A stretch of DNA of 59,774 nt from Candidatus Obscuribacterales bacterium (GCA_021732565.1 JAKFUT010000068.1:1-59774), one strand, 5' to 3'; counted from the first letter of the stretch, positions 28,523-39,700 are shown. The notes: generated by a model from the sequence alone, not told the origin. Program-made: numbers and translations.

Positions 28523-28991
28523 ATTCCCTTTCCCTCAATTCGTGCTCGACCGCTATTTTCGAAAGCAATGCCGAGGTTGGTTGAAAACGAGCTGTCCTTC
28601 TTTCACAACAGTATGTTTTCGCAATCTAATCGTGACCTAATCACAAACTAGCATCGGGAGATAGCCATAGATAGAAGACAGATTTGAAAAACAAGTGTGG
28701 CTAGTCCCAAACAATGATGATGAATTCGGCTTGGCTATCCAGTCAGATGCATTTTGTGATCAAATCCAAAGTCCCTGTCCGTTTCGGCAGGTAGAGCCGA
28801 CCGTGGTGCCGGTTGGCAGCGTTGTCCGCGCAGACGACGCCGAACCTATACCTCAGCCGGTAAAAACCACGGGCCGGAAATAGACAGCCCTCGCCAGCTG
28901 TGCGAAGGATACACGCACGCGCTTATTTGAAAGAGCAAGTTCACCGTCGGATTTGCGAGATAATGAGTCTTCCTTCGGCGACCCTTTCTTA
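28523..28991. other. Intergenic region between the two large modular genes
   Basis: This 469-bp gap carries the direct-repeat promoter box (28621-28643) of the giant gene. Further upstream a possible hairpin (GCCGACC / GGTTGGC, about 28795-28816) lies between the genes. No open frame with a ribosome-binding site was found. Confidence 0.4.
28603..28643 (-). promoter_or_regulatory. Direct-repeat promoter box of the giant gene
   Basis: On the minus strand GATTAGGTCACGATTAGATT contains ATTAG half-sites 11 bp apart. A -10-like CATACT follows eight bases after the second half-site. The same layout is found upstream of the 748-residue gene at 31293-31333. Phased 11-bp direct repeats close to a weak -10 fit activation by an OmpR/PhoB-type regulator; two such regulators are encoded in the window. 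Confidence 0.5.
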
Positions 28992-31238
28992 TCACTGTCC
29001 AGGCGGACGCATTGCACTATGTAGCTGTTCTGTCGGGATCATTCTGGCTCCAATATAATCATTCCGCTTTCTCCATTGATTATCGATTGCAACCCTAGAT
29101 GGTTTCCCTGACTCGTAATCGGTCACCGTAACCACATGGGGACCGGTGTCGCTTCTATCCTTCGCGCCGGAATCGGTAAAGAAAGGCTCGTGGTGGGTGT
29201 GCACACCAATGATTACTGGCAATTGTCCATTTGCCTTGGCCTGACTGAGATAACCTTCCAAGTCCTCCGGTGTTTCGACAAGAGTCACACGCGGGTGCCG
29301 GCGAATATGATTGGTCCTTTGCGCATCGTGCGATTTAGGAGTGTGCGACACGCAAAGGGGGCTCCGTCGACGGAGATCTTTCGGTTTGTCAGCCTCACGT
29401 TGTTTCTCCAGCTCCCATTTCTCCGTGGCTCGTTTCAGTGGCGGAATCTTGCCGTAAACCAAGATCATAGCGGGCATTCGCTCATAGTCCGGATCGCAAT
29501 CCCAACCCATTATGATCTCGTAAGTCCCGACAATGGCCCAGTCAGTTCCAACTTCACCCGGAGTGTCGGCGACTGACTTTCGCAGCGGTTTTCCGAACGG
29601 GTCTATCCTATCCCGATTTACTTCGTAAAGACGCTCGCCTGTATCAAATTCATCTAGTGGGTTTTCCTGTTCATAATGATATGAAGTTGGTCCGGGCTGA
29701 AAATGATGCTTCTTTGCATAGTGAAGGTTAACAGCGGTCAGTTGAAAGATTTGGCTGGCATGATTGCGTAGACCGTCTTCTTCAAACCAGACGGCGGCCT
29801 CGAAATCGGGTTTCCTCGAGCCATTGCTAATTGATACGCTAATTCCATTTGGAGCAGTATAAGTTCCATAGATTGCTACGTCAGCAATTAAATTCGCTGC
29901 AACAGACGGATACTTAGTAAAAATGCAAGCTTCAATAACTGCTACGTTGCAAGTGTTATGTCGTCCCTGACAGATATCCGTTGGTACTGCACAAGAATGA
30001 ATAATCTGTCTGGCCAATTTAACACAGTTGGATGAGTTCAGAGGCTGTTTGACTAAAGGTTCGAATGTACTTAGAAGTCTTTCAATCTCTCGATAAGTCG
30101 CATCGACATCATTGAGACCACGATCTTGGGCGCGCCTCTCGAATATGTCAACATCAGCCTGGAAAGATTGAAATTCCTCGGTGTCCATTTTTTTTCGTGC
30201 GTAGTCGAGCATCAGCAAACGCGGTTCATCATATAGAGTCTCACCGCCAAGTCCGATTCTACCCACCCGACCATCGCTGGTTAGCGTGATCATGCAATTC
30301 AAAACGTCATCTGATGGTCTGTTGATTCCATTCTCGATTCTTTTAGCAAACTCGCTGAATTCCTTGGTAGTGAGATTTCTTCGAGCAGCTTCAATGTCGC
30401 TGATTAGCCGGCTAACGTCTGCTTGGTGTTTCGAATAGTCATCGATGAATTTATCGCTCCATCGTGATGCTTTGGAGTCCTTCCATTTCTCTAGAAAGAC
30501 GATTTGGTCTCCGACACGAATCTCTTTAATTACGCCATCAGACGCATTAAATGGAAACATTCCCTTGCTTACATCATTGGTGCCACCGCTGGTGCCCCTA
30601 TTTATCGCCTGCAAAAACCAGAGGAATTCTCTGTCGTTTAGACGTCCGCGTGCGTCTAAGAGGGTGTCCTTTAATTGTTCCAACTTCGAAGAATCGAAAG
30701 TTCTATCGGGCTTGAAAAATTGTTGCCCTATTCGGTCATGCTCTCGCGATCCCGGGGAATTGGCCCAACCCTCTTTATAGACTGTTTGGTTCCCCAAATG
30801 AATTTCAGCCAATGCGCCACTTGCAGAGTGTTCAATAACTAAGCCGAACTCATTCTTCAACGTAGAAACCAGTTCTTTGAATTGCTCTGGCTTAAGCTGT
30901 TTGGCAGCCTGCGCTAAGCTGTCCTTTAGCAATTCCAGTCTTTCAACCTCATGCTCGCGTAATGGAGTTGCGAAACATTTCGTTCTGATTGTGGTAGTCC
31001 AGCGTTCTACGCCGTTAGGAGCACGATCGTTGTCTTTCGTTCTATTGTTGTCCAGACTTTGACCGGGTTCTGCATCAAAGAAACAAACAGGAAACGTATT
31101 GGGGAGTTTGGGTAAATAATCCGGCTTCCTATGTGTTCTATCAGTATTCCCGTTACATGAATCATCAAAAAGTTCCGCTGTCGATACTTCAGAATCCAAC
31201 GCATCCGATGAATAGTAATCCAATTCGCTGTATGCCAT
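28992..31238 (-). CDS. Modular protein: EF/REHDRI repeats plus papain-like cysteine-peptidase-type domain
   Basis: Protein of 748 residues. Residues ~95-330 hold three diverged copies of the ~86-residue module of the adjacent giant (L-x2-LK...AR-x2-L-x3-EF...REHDRIGQQFF-x2-DR). A helical linker follows, then a domain shared with the proteins at 43975 and 46550: Gln424-Gly-x3-Thr-Cys430-Asn-Val, His701 in PHVVTVTDY and Asp719/Asn720 in IDNQW. The Gln-x5-Cys spacing, His and Asp/Asn-x-Trp match the oxyanion Gln, Cys, His and Asn of papain-like (clan CA) peptidases. No signal peptide. The ATG has AAAGGAGC upstream. Activity is inferred, and the 271-residue gap between Cys and His indicates insertions. 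Confidence 0.75.
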   Translation of the reverse strand: MAYSELDYYSSDALDSEVSTAELFDDSCNGNTDRTHRKPDYLPKLPNTFPVCFFDAEPGQSLDNNRTKDNDRAPNGVERWTTTIRTKCFATPLREHEVERLELLKDSLAQAAKQLKPEQFKELVSTLKNEFGLVIEHSASGALAEIHLGNQTVYKEGWANSPGSREHDRIGQQFFKPDRTFDSSKLEQLKDTLLDARGRLNDREFLWFLQAINRGTSGGTNDVSKGMFPFNASDGVIKEIRVGDQIVFLEKWKDSKASRWSDKFIDDYSKHQADVSRLISDIEAARRNLTTKEFSEFAKRIENGINRPSDDVLNCMITLTSDGRVGRIGLGGETLYDEPRLLMLDYARKKMDTEEFQSFQADVDIFERRAQDRGLNDVDATYREIERLLSTFEPLVKQPLNSSNCVKLARQIIHSCAVPTDICQGRHNTCNVAVIEACIFTKYPSVAANLIADVAIYGTYTAPNGISVSISNGSRKPDFEAAVWFEEDGLRNHASQIFQLTAVNLHYAKKHHFQPGPTSYHYEQENPLDEFDTGERLYEVNRDRIDPFGKPLRKSVADTPGEVGTDWAIVGTYEIIMGWDCDPDYERMPAMILVYGKIPPLKRATEKWELEKQREADKPKDLRRRSPLCVSHTPKSHDAQRTNHIRRHPRVTLVETPEDLEGYLSQAKANGQLPVIIGVHTHHEPFFTDSGAKDRSDTGPHVVTVTDYESGKPSRVAIDNQWRKRNDYIGARMIPTEQLHSAMRPPGQ

Positions 31239-31292
31239 TTTTCCAAGCTCCTTTTGCCCGCAACGCCTGACTAGCTATGCTTCTGTTCGTCC

Positions 31293-31333
31293 AAAGAGAA
31301 TTCTTACTAAGCAATCTAATCCGAACCTAATGA
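31293..31333 (-). promoter_or_regulatory. Direct-repeat promoter box of the 748-residue gene
   Basis: On the minus strand CATTAGGTTCGGATTAGATT carries two ATTAG half-sites 11 bp apart, with AAGAAT (4/6 to a sigma-70 -10) eight bases downstream. The 23-bp core (31311-31333) matches 28621-28643 at 19 positions. The box lies about 70 bp upstream of the ATG. Confidence 0.5.
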
Positions 31334-31548
31334 ATCAATCCACTTATTCGATTGACAATTTATGCTGTGGCCGACGGTTACCGTCAATGTTCCGTTGGTC
31401 CAGACACCGCCGAAAGACACTTGAAGTAATCGGATACACTTCATCTTTGTACGTGTCCGCCTATAAGGTTATAGTGAGCGATATCAGTGGAGGAAGACAT
31501 GGCATCAAAGTTTTGGGTGTCGAGCTCGCGGAAATGCTCCCGGGAGCG

Positions 31549-33300
31549 TCAGGAACGAGATTTAGCGATAGTAAACCAGAAAGTTGTTTTGTCACCTGGT
31601 ATGCTTTCGACGCCGATCCTTCCCTGATGATGCTCAATGATACTCTTGCATATCGCAAGACCGAGTCCCACCCCGCCTTTGCTTCGCCAGTCGCTTTGGT
31701 CCACTTGTTTGAATCGCTCGAAGACCCATTCGACTTTGTCCGGCGGTATTCCCCTTCCCCTGTCAATCACTGATACTTTTACCTGGTGTGGTGATTCTTC
31801 CAGAAGGATTCTTACCTTCGCCCCTCGCGGTGAAAACTTTATAGCGTTGGATAACAGATTAATCAATACTTGAATCAACCGCCCCCCGTCTGCCTGGCAA
31901 ACTGCATCTTCGACGGGGATCTCGATGCTGACTTGACGCAATTCGCCAATTTTTCGCACTGCGTCTACAGACGCTCGTACAACACTGCTAATAGGTGTAT
32001 TCTCGAAATGCATTGAAAAATGACCGGATTGCATTTTTTCCATGTCCAACAAATCACCGATCAGACGCGTTAGGCGCTCGATCTCATTTTTTGTCTGAAC
32101 GATTTGGATTTTGCCTTCCGGACTTATAGTTCCATGGCTATCGTCTTCCAGCGTGGTCAGAACAAGGAAGATCGATGCAAGCGGAGTTCTTAAATCATGG
32201 CTGATCATGGCAACGAATTCACGTTTTAGCTTTTCCAGTTCGTACCTTGCAGTAACATCGAGAGCAGCAACGAGAAACTTAGTCTGACCACGATACAAGA
32301 ATCGACTCATTGAAAGTTCAGTTGCGACATTTTCGCCAGTTTTCGCTGTAACAGTAGCCGCTACCATGCCGTTGGTACACTCTTCAATGAGTTCGTTCAG
32401 CAGAGGCTGTCTCTGAGAGATTAGTCGCTCACCCAACACCAGACAAATATGCTTACCGTCCAGTTCGGAACATGTGTATCGGGTAAGTGTCTCGCCTGCA
32501 AAATTGACAAATTCGATGTGACCTCTATCGCTAATGATCATGATTGCTACCGGTAATTTTGTCAGTATCAATCGCAATCGTTCTTCACTTTCACGCAGTA
32601 ACTCCTCGGCCAATTTGCGCTCGGTTATATCGTGTACAACGCAGAATAGCCCTTTGTCTGTAGCCGACCAGTGCGCAGACCATAGAAGGTTTACTATGCG
32701 GCCATCCCTGCGCTTCCAACGATTTTCGAAAGTAATGGTGTCGATGCTTTGCTCTGCTCCGATAGTTTTGGACAGGCTCTCGTCCACATCCTCCAAAACA
32801 AGGAAGTCCGCCAACGATTTTCCGATTAAATCTTGAGGCTTTTCGCCAAAAATTTTGTTTGTAGCTGCGTTGACGGAGGTGAATCGCCCGCTAGCGTCAA
32901 GTAGACAGATAACATCAACAGCATTGTCGATGGTGGCGCGCTCCTGTCTGCGCGTTTCGATGGCTCGCCGGTTGCTAAGCCTTATGGACTTCACAAGATC
33001 ACCGATGTCATCGCTGGAATTGATGTGACCTTCGCAGGCAAGTGAGTTGACCTCCATTTGCATCTCTTTCAGGGGAGACGTAATTTGGCGGTGAAAGAAA
33101 ATTGCCAGGAAACAACAGCCCGCTCCTGGCATTAGGACCTGGAATAAAAAAAGCACGGTATGCATCCGGCGGCTATGGTCGGCTGGGAGGCCGAAGTCCG
33201 AAAAGTTACCAATGCAGCGATCTGCGACGATTAGAGCAGCCTCGATAATCCACAACAGAAAAAGCAGCAGGTAAAATTTTGTGGAAACACGAAGATTCAA
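31549..33300 (-). CDS. Membrane PAS-domain sensor histidine kinase
   Basis: Sensor kinase of 583 residues: TM1 (~9-27), a short loop, TM2 (~47-69), a HAMP-like linker, PAS1 (~122-228, ending VVHDITERK), PAS2 (~240-355, ending AALDVTARYE), HisKA with His368 in MISHDLRTPLASI, and HATPase_c with NLLSNAIKF, DRGRGIPPDK and GVGLGLAI. Two tandem PAS domains suggest cytoplasmic redox, light or small-ligand sensing rather than a large external sensor. The TTG start has AGGA nine bases upstream and places TM1 at the N-terminus. It is divergent from the OmpR regulator at 33472, its likely partner. Confidence 0.92.
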   Translation of the reverse strand: MNLRVSTKFYLLLFLLWIIEAALIVADRCIGNFSDFGLPADHSRRMHTVLFLFQVLMPGAGCCFLAIFFHRQITSPLKEMQMEVNSLACEGHINSSDDIGDLVKSIRLSNRRAIETRRQERATIDNAVDVICLLDASGRFTSVNAATNKIFGEKPQDLIGKSLADFLVLEDVDESLSKTIGAEQSIDTITFENRWKRRDGRIVNLLWSAHWSATDKGLFCVVHDITERKLAEELLRESEERLRLILTKLPVAIMIISDRGHIEFVNFAGETLTRYTCSELDGKHICLVLGERLISQRQPLLNELIEECTNGMVAATVTAKTGENVATELSMSRFLYRGQTKFLVAALDVTARYELEKLKREFVAMISHDLRTPLASIFLVLTTLEDDSHGTISPEGKIQIVQTKNEIERLTRLIGDLLDMEKMQSGHFSMHFENTPISSVVRASVDAVRKIGELRQVSIEIPVEDAVCQADGGRLIQVLINLLSNAIKFSPRGAKVRILLEESPHQVKVSVIDRGRGIPPDKVEWVFERFKQVDQSDWRSKGGVGLGLAICKSIIEHHQGRIGVESIPGDKTTFWFTIAKSRS

Positions 33301-33471
33301 AGGCGCAATCCTGTTGAGAGCTGCTGTGAGTTGATCTGCCCATGGATTCTTTAACTAAGCGGGGCAGGATGGTCCTGTCTGAAGGGCTTAACAGTTCTTA
33401 GCTTTGGACATGATGAATAACGGAAGGGGGTTTAGTGAATATGTTCGGGAACAGAGGCAGACCAACGCCTG

Positions 33472-34173
33472 ATGGCAAAAATTTTGATAGTGGAAGACGA
33501 TGAGATTATGGGCGGCGTCATAAAGAACTATCTCACTGCCCGTAATCATGTCATTGACTGGGCCGAAGAAGGCTCTCTTGCACTCGAATACCTGCGTTCT
33601 TTCGAATACGATGTAATTATTCTGGATTGGCAGCTTCCTGAGGTCGACGGGTTAACCATATGCCAGCGTTTCCGAGCTTCCGGCGGGCAAACGCCTGTAA
33701 TTATGCTAACCGCTTTGAATAGCATCGAAAACAAGGAGGAGGGATTGTACTCCGGGGCAGATGACTATCTCACCAAACCGTTTGACATTCGCGAGTTGAA
33801 CGCGCGCATCACAACCTTATTGCGTCGACCGGCTCAGTATGCGGGCATGACACTCAAGGCGGGAAACATTACCATGGAAACGCAAAAGAAAAGAGTGACC
33901 AGAGAGGGAACGGAACTGCGGCTGCAACCTTTCGAATATGCGGTATTGGAATATTTTATGCGTCATCCCAATCAGACTGTGAGCGCGGAGTTCTTGCTGA
34001 GCAGCGTTACTAATGCGGACATCGAAGGTTCTCTGGATTCCCTTTATTCTTGCTTGAACAGGCTGCGAAAGAAAATTGATCCCTCAAACAAAGAGGCGCT
34101 CATTCGTACAGAGCACGGTTACGGTTATCGATTGGTTCCTCCGCAAGAGAACCGCCTGTGCTCTTTGGAGTGA
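33472..34173 (+). CDS. OmpR-family response regulator
   Basis: Regulator of 233 residues: a receiver domain with Asp9/Asp10, phospho-acceptor Asp52 (IILDWQLP), Thr80 and Lys102 (TKPF), then a winged-helix effector domain (LQPFEYAVLEYFMRHPNQTVS ... CLNRLRKKI ... HGYGYRL). It is close to the other regulator in the window (15965-16645), the two sharing the EYD-[MV]-[VI]-ILDW and RHPNQ segments. It is divergent from the PAS kinase and upstream of the Ser/Thr kinase gene, so phosphorelay and Hanks-type signalling are adjacent here. Confidence 0.95.
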   Translation: MAKILIVEDDEIMGGVIKNYLTARNHVIDWAEEGSLALEYLRSFEYDVIILDWQLPEVDGLTICQRFRASGGQTPVIMLTALNSIENKEEGLYSGADDYLTKPFDIRELNARITTLLRRPAQYAGMTLKAGNITMETQKKRVTREGTELRLQPFEYAVLEYFMRHPNQTVSAEFLLSSVTNADIEGSLDSLYSCLNRLRKKIDPSNKEALIRTEHGYGYRLVPPQENRLCSLE

Positions 34174-34277
34174 TGCCGAACAATCTCGTTTTTGCTTGCA
34201 CTAAAGCCCGGTTGCACGAACCGAACCTTTGGGTCCAAATCATCCGGTATCATCCGTAAGTCCTGCTATGAGGGACC

Positions 34278-34306
34278 TTGACGTGCAAAGCGGACATCTT
34301 CGTAAT
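34278..34306 (+). promoter_or_regulatory. Possible promoter of the Ser/Thr kinase gene
   Basis: TTGACG at 34278-34283 and CGTAAT at 34301-34306 are separated by 17 bp, with ATG 34328 about 20 bases beyond. It would give the kinase its own promoter and argues against the longer start candidates at 34229 and 34268. Confidence 0.35.
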
Positions 34307-34327
34307 CTATGGACTCACGAGAAATTG

Positions 34328-36511
34328 ATGTTTGACTTGCCATTCAAAACCGGTCAAATAGTAGATGATCGCTATCAGATTGTCGATCTAATTGGCAGTG
34401 GCGGTATGGGAACAATCTACAAAGCAGAGGAAATTGAACTCGCTCGTATTGTGGCGTTGAAGTTTCTTCAATTGCATTCGGGGATTTCCAAAGATCAGGA
34501 CAACCTGGCGAGATTCTCTCGAGAAGGCCAGGTTTTGTCCAAACTGTCACATGCCAACATTGCTCGTATTTATCGGGCAGGGGTGTGGAAGGGCAAGTAT
34601 CCGTACATAGCCATGGAGTACGTGGAAGGTGTTAGCTTGCGTGAGTTATTGGATGAAACAGGAAAGCTAGATTGGCAGCAGGCAATTCACATAGTTGCTC
34701 AAATTGCTGACGGCTTAGCTTTTGCACATGCTTGCGGGGTTGTGCACAGAGACATTAAACCAACCAATGTGATTCTTTCGCCCTCAAGAGAACATGTAAC
34801 AATCGTTGATTTCGGTTTGGCCAGCATCGAACAAGACAGCCAAATTCAAAAGGTTACACAAACCGGTCAGTTGGTCGGAAGTGTTTTCTACATGAGCCCG
34901 GAACAGTGCCAAGGTGCTAAGGCGGATGCACGCTCCGATCTCTACTCGCTAGGCTGCATGTTGTACGAGTGTCTTGCCGGTAGGCCCCCCTTTCTCTCAG
35001 ATAACCCAATCAGCCTATTGGATATGCATGTCAACACGAAGGCTTGTCCGCTCGCGCTTGCTGGCGTGTATCCTCCCGACTTGGAATCTGTTGTGTTCAA
35101 GGCCATTGCGAAAGAGCCAGCCGATCGCTATCAATCAATGCTTGATTTCAACGCTGATCTCCGACATATGAAAGAGGGGCAACCAGTAGAGGTCGCCGCT
35201 CCATCTGTCTGTGGTGAGAGTACACTCCCGTTGGCCGGAATTGTAGCGACAACTTTGCTTGCACTCATCGTAGTAGCTTTGGCCTTCGTGATGGAATTCG
35301 GCAAAGATTCCGATGCAGTTTCGGTTCTAACCAGGGGACATTTGGGGGAAGCTGAGGAAGCAATTGACAAAGGAAAATCTGCTCTCAAAAGCAACAGGGA
35401 ATCCGTTGCTATAGACCAGTTCAGCAAAGCGATTTCATTACTGAAGATATGCAAAGAACAGGCATCTCGCTCGTTTTGTGACGCGCTTGCCGAGAGGGGT
35501 AGAGCTAAATCGAAGCTCGGTCATTTGAGCGAGGCAGATCAAGATTTGCAAGAAGCGGAGCGCTTAGCCAACACCAAAGACTACACTGAGCTTGCCGTGA
35601 AGATTTGTTTGTACAGAGCAGATGTCCTTTCTTCCTCCACACAGAGCGACGCAGCGATGAAAGTATTGGAGCATATGTTTACGATCGGTTCTGAGCAGGA
35701 TAAAGCCTTTGCCTCGATCAAAATGGCAGACATCCTTGGCGAAAAGAAGCAATTGGCGGAAGCCGATCGCTATTACCAGCAAGGTTTTGGGCTCCTACTG
35801 CGTAATTTGCCGGCATTTGATTTCGCCGTCGCCTATGCGCTAGAGAAAGTCTTATCGGTAAAGGCCAAACTAAAGAAGAATGATGAGGCGAAACAAATTC
35901 TGGCGGACTACATGGTGGCAGTGGATGCGGATTTATTGCGGCATAATGATCGCACTGGCTTATCCTCGTGTTACCTGGTGATCGCAGACAAATGTCTCGA
36001 TACGGCGAAGAATCCCCGACAGGCAAAGGCATACGCCGATAGAGCTCTCAAGTTGCTGGAAGAAGAGCCCGTGACCTCTGATGTCCGCGATAAACTAAGC
36101 AATGGACGCGTGATTCTGATTAGGTGCGTTCTAGCGCAAAACAATCATGATCTTTTGACGGACACGATTGAATCGTGCCTTAAACAAACACGTCGTGATA
36201 TCCCTCATGGCACTGCTGCCTTTCTCTACCATGTTTCCTACGCGATCGCTCCATACTCGAAAGACGAAGCTCTAAGCGTAATTGAGCGGGCTTTGTCCGA
36301 ATGTGAAAGAACTTCCGGTGTGAATGAACATCTTCACGCTTCGATAATTCTAACTGCGGCGTATCTGCAGACCGACACGGGCCATAGTTCCGAGGGTCTT
36401 GCATATGCAAAACAAGCTTGTCAGTTTTGTCTGAACAAAGGTAGCACTGCTGACATATATCGCGAAGCAACGGCATATAGAAATCTTCTAGAGAAACGAC
36501 TGCTCAAATGA
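34328..36511 (+). CDS. PknB-like Ser/Thr protein kinase with TM and C-terminal TPRs
   Basis: Hanks-type kinase followed by a membrane anchor and a TPR domain. Counting from ATG 34328, it shows the glycine loop GSGGMGTIYKAE, the ATP-binding Lys45 (VALKFL), the catalytic loop HRDIKPTN (Asp142), DFG at 161-163 and the SPEQ activation-segment end. A TM helix covers ~301-321, and the rest (~400 residues) is TPR-type helices, probably extracytoplasmic. The kinase core is complete and should be active. The start is uncertain: in-frame ATG 34268 and TTG 34229 exist but lack Shine-Dalgarno sequences, whereas 34328 has GAGA nearby and a promoter-like sequence just upstream. Confidence 0.9.
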   Translation: MFDLPFKTGQIVDDRYQIVDLIGSGGMGTIYKAEEIELARIVALKFLQLHSGISKDQDNLARFSREGQVLSKLSHANIARIYRAGVWKGKYPYIAMEYVEGVSLRELLDETGKLDWQQAIHIVAQIADGLAFAHACGVVHRDIKPTNVILSPSREHVTIVDFGLASIEQDSQIQKVTQTGQLVGSVFYMSPEQCQGAKADARSDLYSLGCMLYECLAGRPPFLSDNPISLLDMHVNTKACPLALAGVYPPDLESVVFKAIAKEPADRYQSMLDFNADLRHMKEGQPVEVAAPSVCGESTLPLAGIVATTLLALIVVALAFVMEFGKDSDAVSVLTRGHLGEAEEAIDKGKSALKSNRESVAIDQFSKAISLLKICKEQASRSFCDALAERGRAKSKLGHLSEADQDLQEAERLANTKDYTELAVKICLYRADVLSSSTQSDAAMKVLEHMFTIGSEQDKAFASIKMADILGEKKQLAEADRYYQQGFGLLLRNLPAFDFAVAYALEKVLSVKAKLKKNDEAKQILADYMVAVDADLLRHNDRTGLSSCYLVIADKCLDTAKNPRQAKAYADRALKLLEEEPVTSDVRDKLSNGRVILIRCVLAQNNHDLLTDTIESCLKQTRRDIPHGTAAFLYHVSYAIAPYSKDEALSVIERALSECERTSGVNEHLHASIILTAAYLQTDTGHSSEGLAYAKQACQFCLNKGSTADIYREATAYRNLLEKRLLK

Positions 36512-36774
36512 AGGGTCCGAATGTTCGCTTGTTCGAAAACCCCGACGATACCGAGCAATGGTTGAACAATAGTTGTTTTGCCTCGGGTACATCTCAAGTC
36601 TTCGGTTGAAGTTACCTGGATGTAACGCAGCCTCAAGTAATGTTGCTGCAGAATTGATCACAGGCGCCGAAAGGGGTGCCTGTCCGGTGACTTGCGCATG
36701 CCACCGGACAAACGCGGAAAAGCAGCTTTGATTCGCGCAGATACCGTTCTAAAGAACGGAGGGATAAAAACCTG

Positions 36775-39700
36775 ATGATCAACGAAGAATGTTTCCAGTT
36801 TGACTGGTTTGAAGATGAGGAGAGTCAATGGCAAGAAGAATTTGAAAGCGAGTGTCCGCTAAAAAAGTTTGTTGTGAAAGGACTCAGTGTAAAAGCGGAA
36901 ACGAGGATACTGGTCGACTCTTCCAAACTGGTGGAGCCATCTGTCTGGCCGGAGGTCATATCAGACTCAGGGCTTGTCGTGTCTGCCGATGTTTCTACTC
37001 TGGATGTCGCAACCACCAGGGCACTGAGAAAAGCAGGGGTAAAAGACATTATTGTCGACCAGCTGAGCCCTGCTACCAGGCGAATTTCTATAGAGTTGAA
37101 CGATGCAAAGGAGATAGAACTTAATCCGGTGTGTGGCTGCACCAAAATCGCGCTGGCAAATAAACTCTCGGGACAGCTCAGTGCCAGAGAAGATGGCGCG
37201 ATTGTAGTTGAAAACATCAAAGGGCTCACGGCTAAAATTCCGCGGATAACAGACGGTTTACCAAGTGACGTCAAGGTCACAAAGATTGTTCTTAGCTACG
37301 GGAGAGAAGGCAAACCCATTCTTGAAGTAACAGGTTTGCACGTTGGAATATCGAGAACGTTAGAGATTGCTTTGCCCGAAGAGTCTGTAGGAAGCCTGGA
37401 GAGGCTCAGTCTTTTACTTGCCGCAAGTGACCGCAAAACACCGCCGGGCGGAAAACAGGAATTCAACCAATCGATCGACAACAATAATATTGCAGTCAGG
37501 CTGCTAATCGCTCTCTGCGTACTCACCTGCGTGGCGGTAGGAGGGCCATATGCGGTGGAGCCGAGCGCACAACCTGCAAACTATGACAAAGTCTCCGGTG
37601 AGCCTCAACGCCCTGATCCACTAGAATTTCGTCCTGGAGAAAAACTTGCCATTTCGGGCGGTGGTGCCGAAGTAGTGTATTTCGACCAGACACAACAAAG
37701 AGTGCTCATAAAGGACATCACACCAGTAAAGGCCGGTGCGGGGGAGCCGCTAACATTCACACCTGAGCAACTCGCGAAAGACTACGGAAGAATTTCCTTC
37801 GAAGGAAAAGAATACATCTTTCATACGGGCTCAGGAAAGGTATTTGCTCCAACAGGTGACGGTCGCTTCACGGCGATGCACGACTACTGGGCGCTTACTC
37901 CCAAAGAAATCAGGGGAGAGGTCTTGCAGGGAAAGGCTGATCAATTGTTCAAAGCAATCACAGGTGGCAGCATTCCCGGATACGAGAGACCACGATTCAA
38001 TGACACGAGCGGTTCACCGCGAAATGTCACCGGTGTGCGAGTCGAAACGGCTGGAGCTTACTATCGCAACTATCGAGCCGACGGGAAGGATATTGTGCTG
38101 GTTAGCCGCGATCGCGGGGCCTGGTTTTACGGACCGGATTTCAAAGACTCCAAAGGACGGACTGTAGAGCCTGGCAATGTGAAAGTTCACGTGATAGCGC
38201 TGAATCCGGCAGACTTGGCGGCAGTGCAAGCAAAACTGTTGCCGGAATTGTTGAGAGCTACTGCTGTTGGAGGTCCACTGGAAGGAAGGATAGCCACTTT
38301 TAAGACACACGATCCGATGATCGGTGTCGAAGAAGAGTGGGCGCGCCGGGTACCATGGAACGAAAAAGCCGGTAATGAACCGTTTACTATTGGTAGCCGG
38401 GGACAACGCGCAAAGGCGTTCACCATCTATGCGCCAGACGCTAAGTCTGCAAGAGAGATTCAGTTATACTTGGATAACTTGCTCAAGAAAAACGGCTTGG
38501 TCCTTAACGGTATTGTCGATACCGGTAATGTCGGCGACGCCTCGTTGATAAAGGAGGGGTCCAACAGAGTTACCCTGGAGCAGGATCACTTTGAACCAGG
38601 TCGTGATGCAGCAGGTACCAAAGGATACAAGCTCAGCCCGACGCTGAATGACGCTGTGACGGAGTACGTGTTGCGGAGAGCCGCGGAGTGGGGTTATGCT
38701 GATGTCTCGGCAATGTTCATCGACCAGCAAAACCGTGAGCTGAAACCGGAGGTTTTGCAACAGCTTGAAAGAGAGCTCCACCTCGATGGAGATAACTGCA
38801 AGTTGACCTACGCTAGTGAGCCGGGTTCAACAACTGGTAGGCGATTGATGATAGTTGACGCTGCGGGCGAAGCGAAGTATGCCGCCAGCGGTTACATGCT
38901 TGAAGGCAACAAAGTGCCTGTATTGGAGAACGGGAAGCTCAAAACCGGTGTCTCTGGCAGGGGCGCCATGTATCATATCTCAGACATCGCAGGCCGTAAG
39001 CTTCAGCTTGATCTAGATCCGGCGAGGCTTCAACTTAACAAACCGGAGCCCGGGGCGGAGATACGCGTTAATGGTGAAAACTGCCGGGTGATAGCCGAGG
39101 CAGGACGCTACCTGGTTGTCGGCAGATCAGGAACGAACTCGTTCACGGCCGCACCAATTTCGGCAGCGGAGCTAAGCACCGGGTATGAAGCCGTTAAATT
39201 CGTTGTGGATGGCAAAGAAACGATTCGATATTGTGAAAAGGCACGGCCGGAAAGCGGTCTGTTTGTTGTGCGCGTGGTTGCCGGCCAAACATTTATTGGA
39301 GCTGAAGGCTCTTTATCACTGGTACCAGCGGAAGTCGTTAGCACGCTTCCTTCCGTGTCACGAATTGAACCAGGAACCACTGCCCCCGCAAAATTGGATG
39401 CTCCCGCGGTGGTTAAATCGCGAGTTGAACCGGTGCGCCCTGCACCACTGCCGCCACCGGCACCCACGATTGATAAATTCCAGGCGACTGAAGTAAAGTT
39501 TGCCGGTGATGGTACCCTTACCCGAGATGAAATTCGCATTGGCGAATCAATGAGTCCTGAACGACTCAAGGAACAAAAAGAACTGAGCGCAGAGCAAATC
39601 AAATTTTTGGAAACGCTGGCCGAGCGACTGAAAAACACAGGCAAACCAGAAGACCTCAAACAAGCGGCCGAATTGAAGGTGACAATTCGAATTCTCAAAG

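Noticed and set aside
31330-31773. 147-codon plus-strand frame overlapping the PAS kinase end
   Set aside because: It overlaps the conserved HATPase domain in antisense and has no homology-like motif or Shine-Dalgarno.
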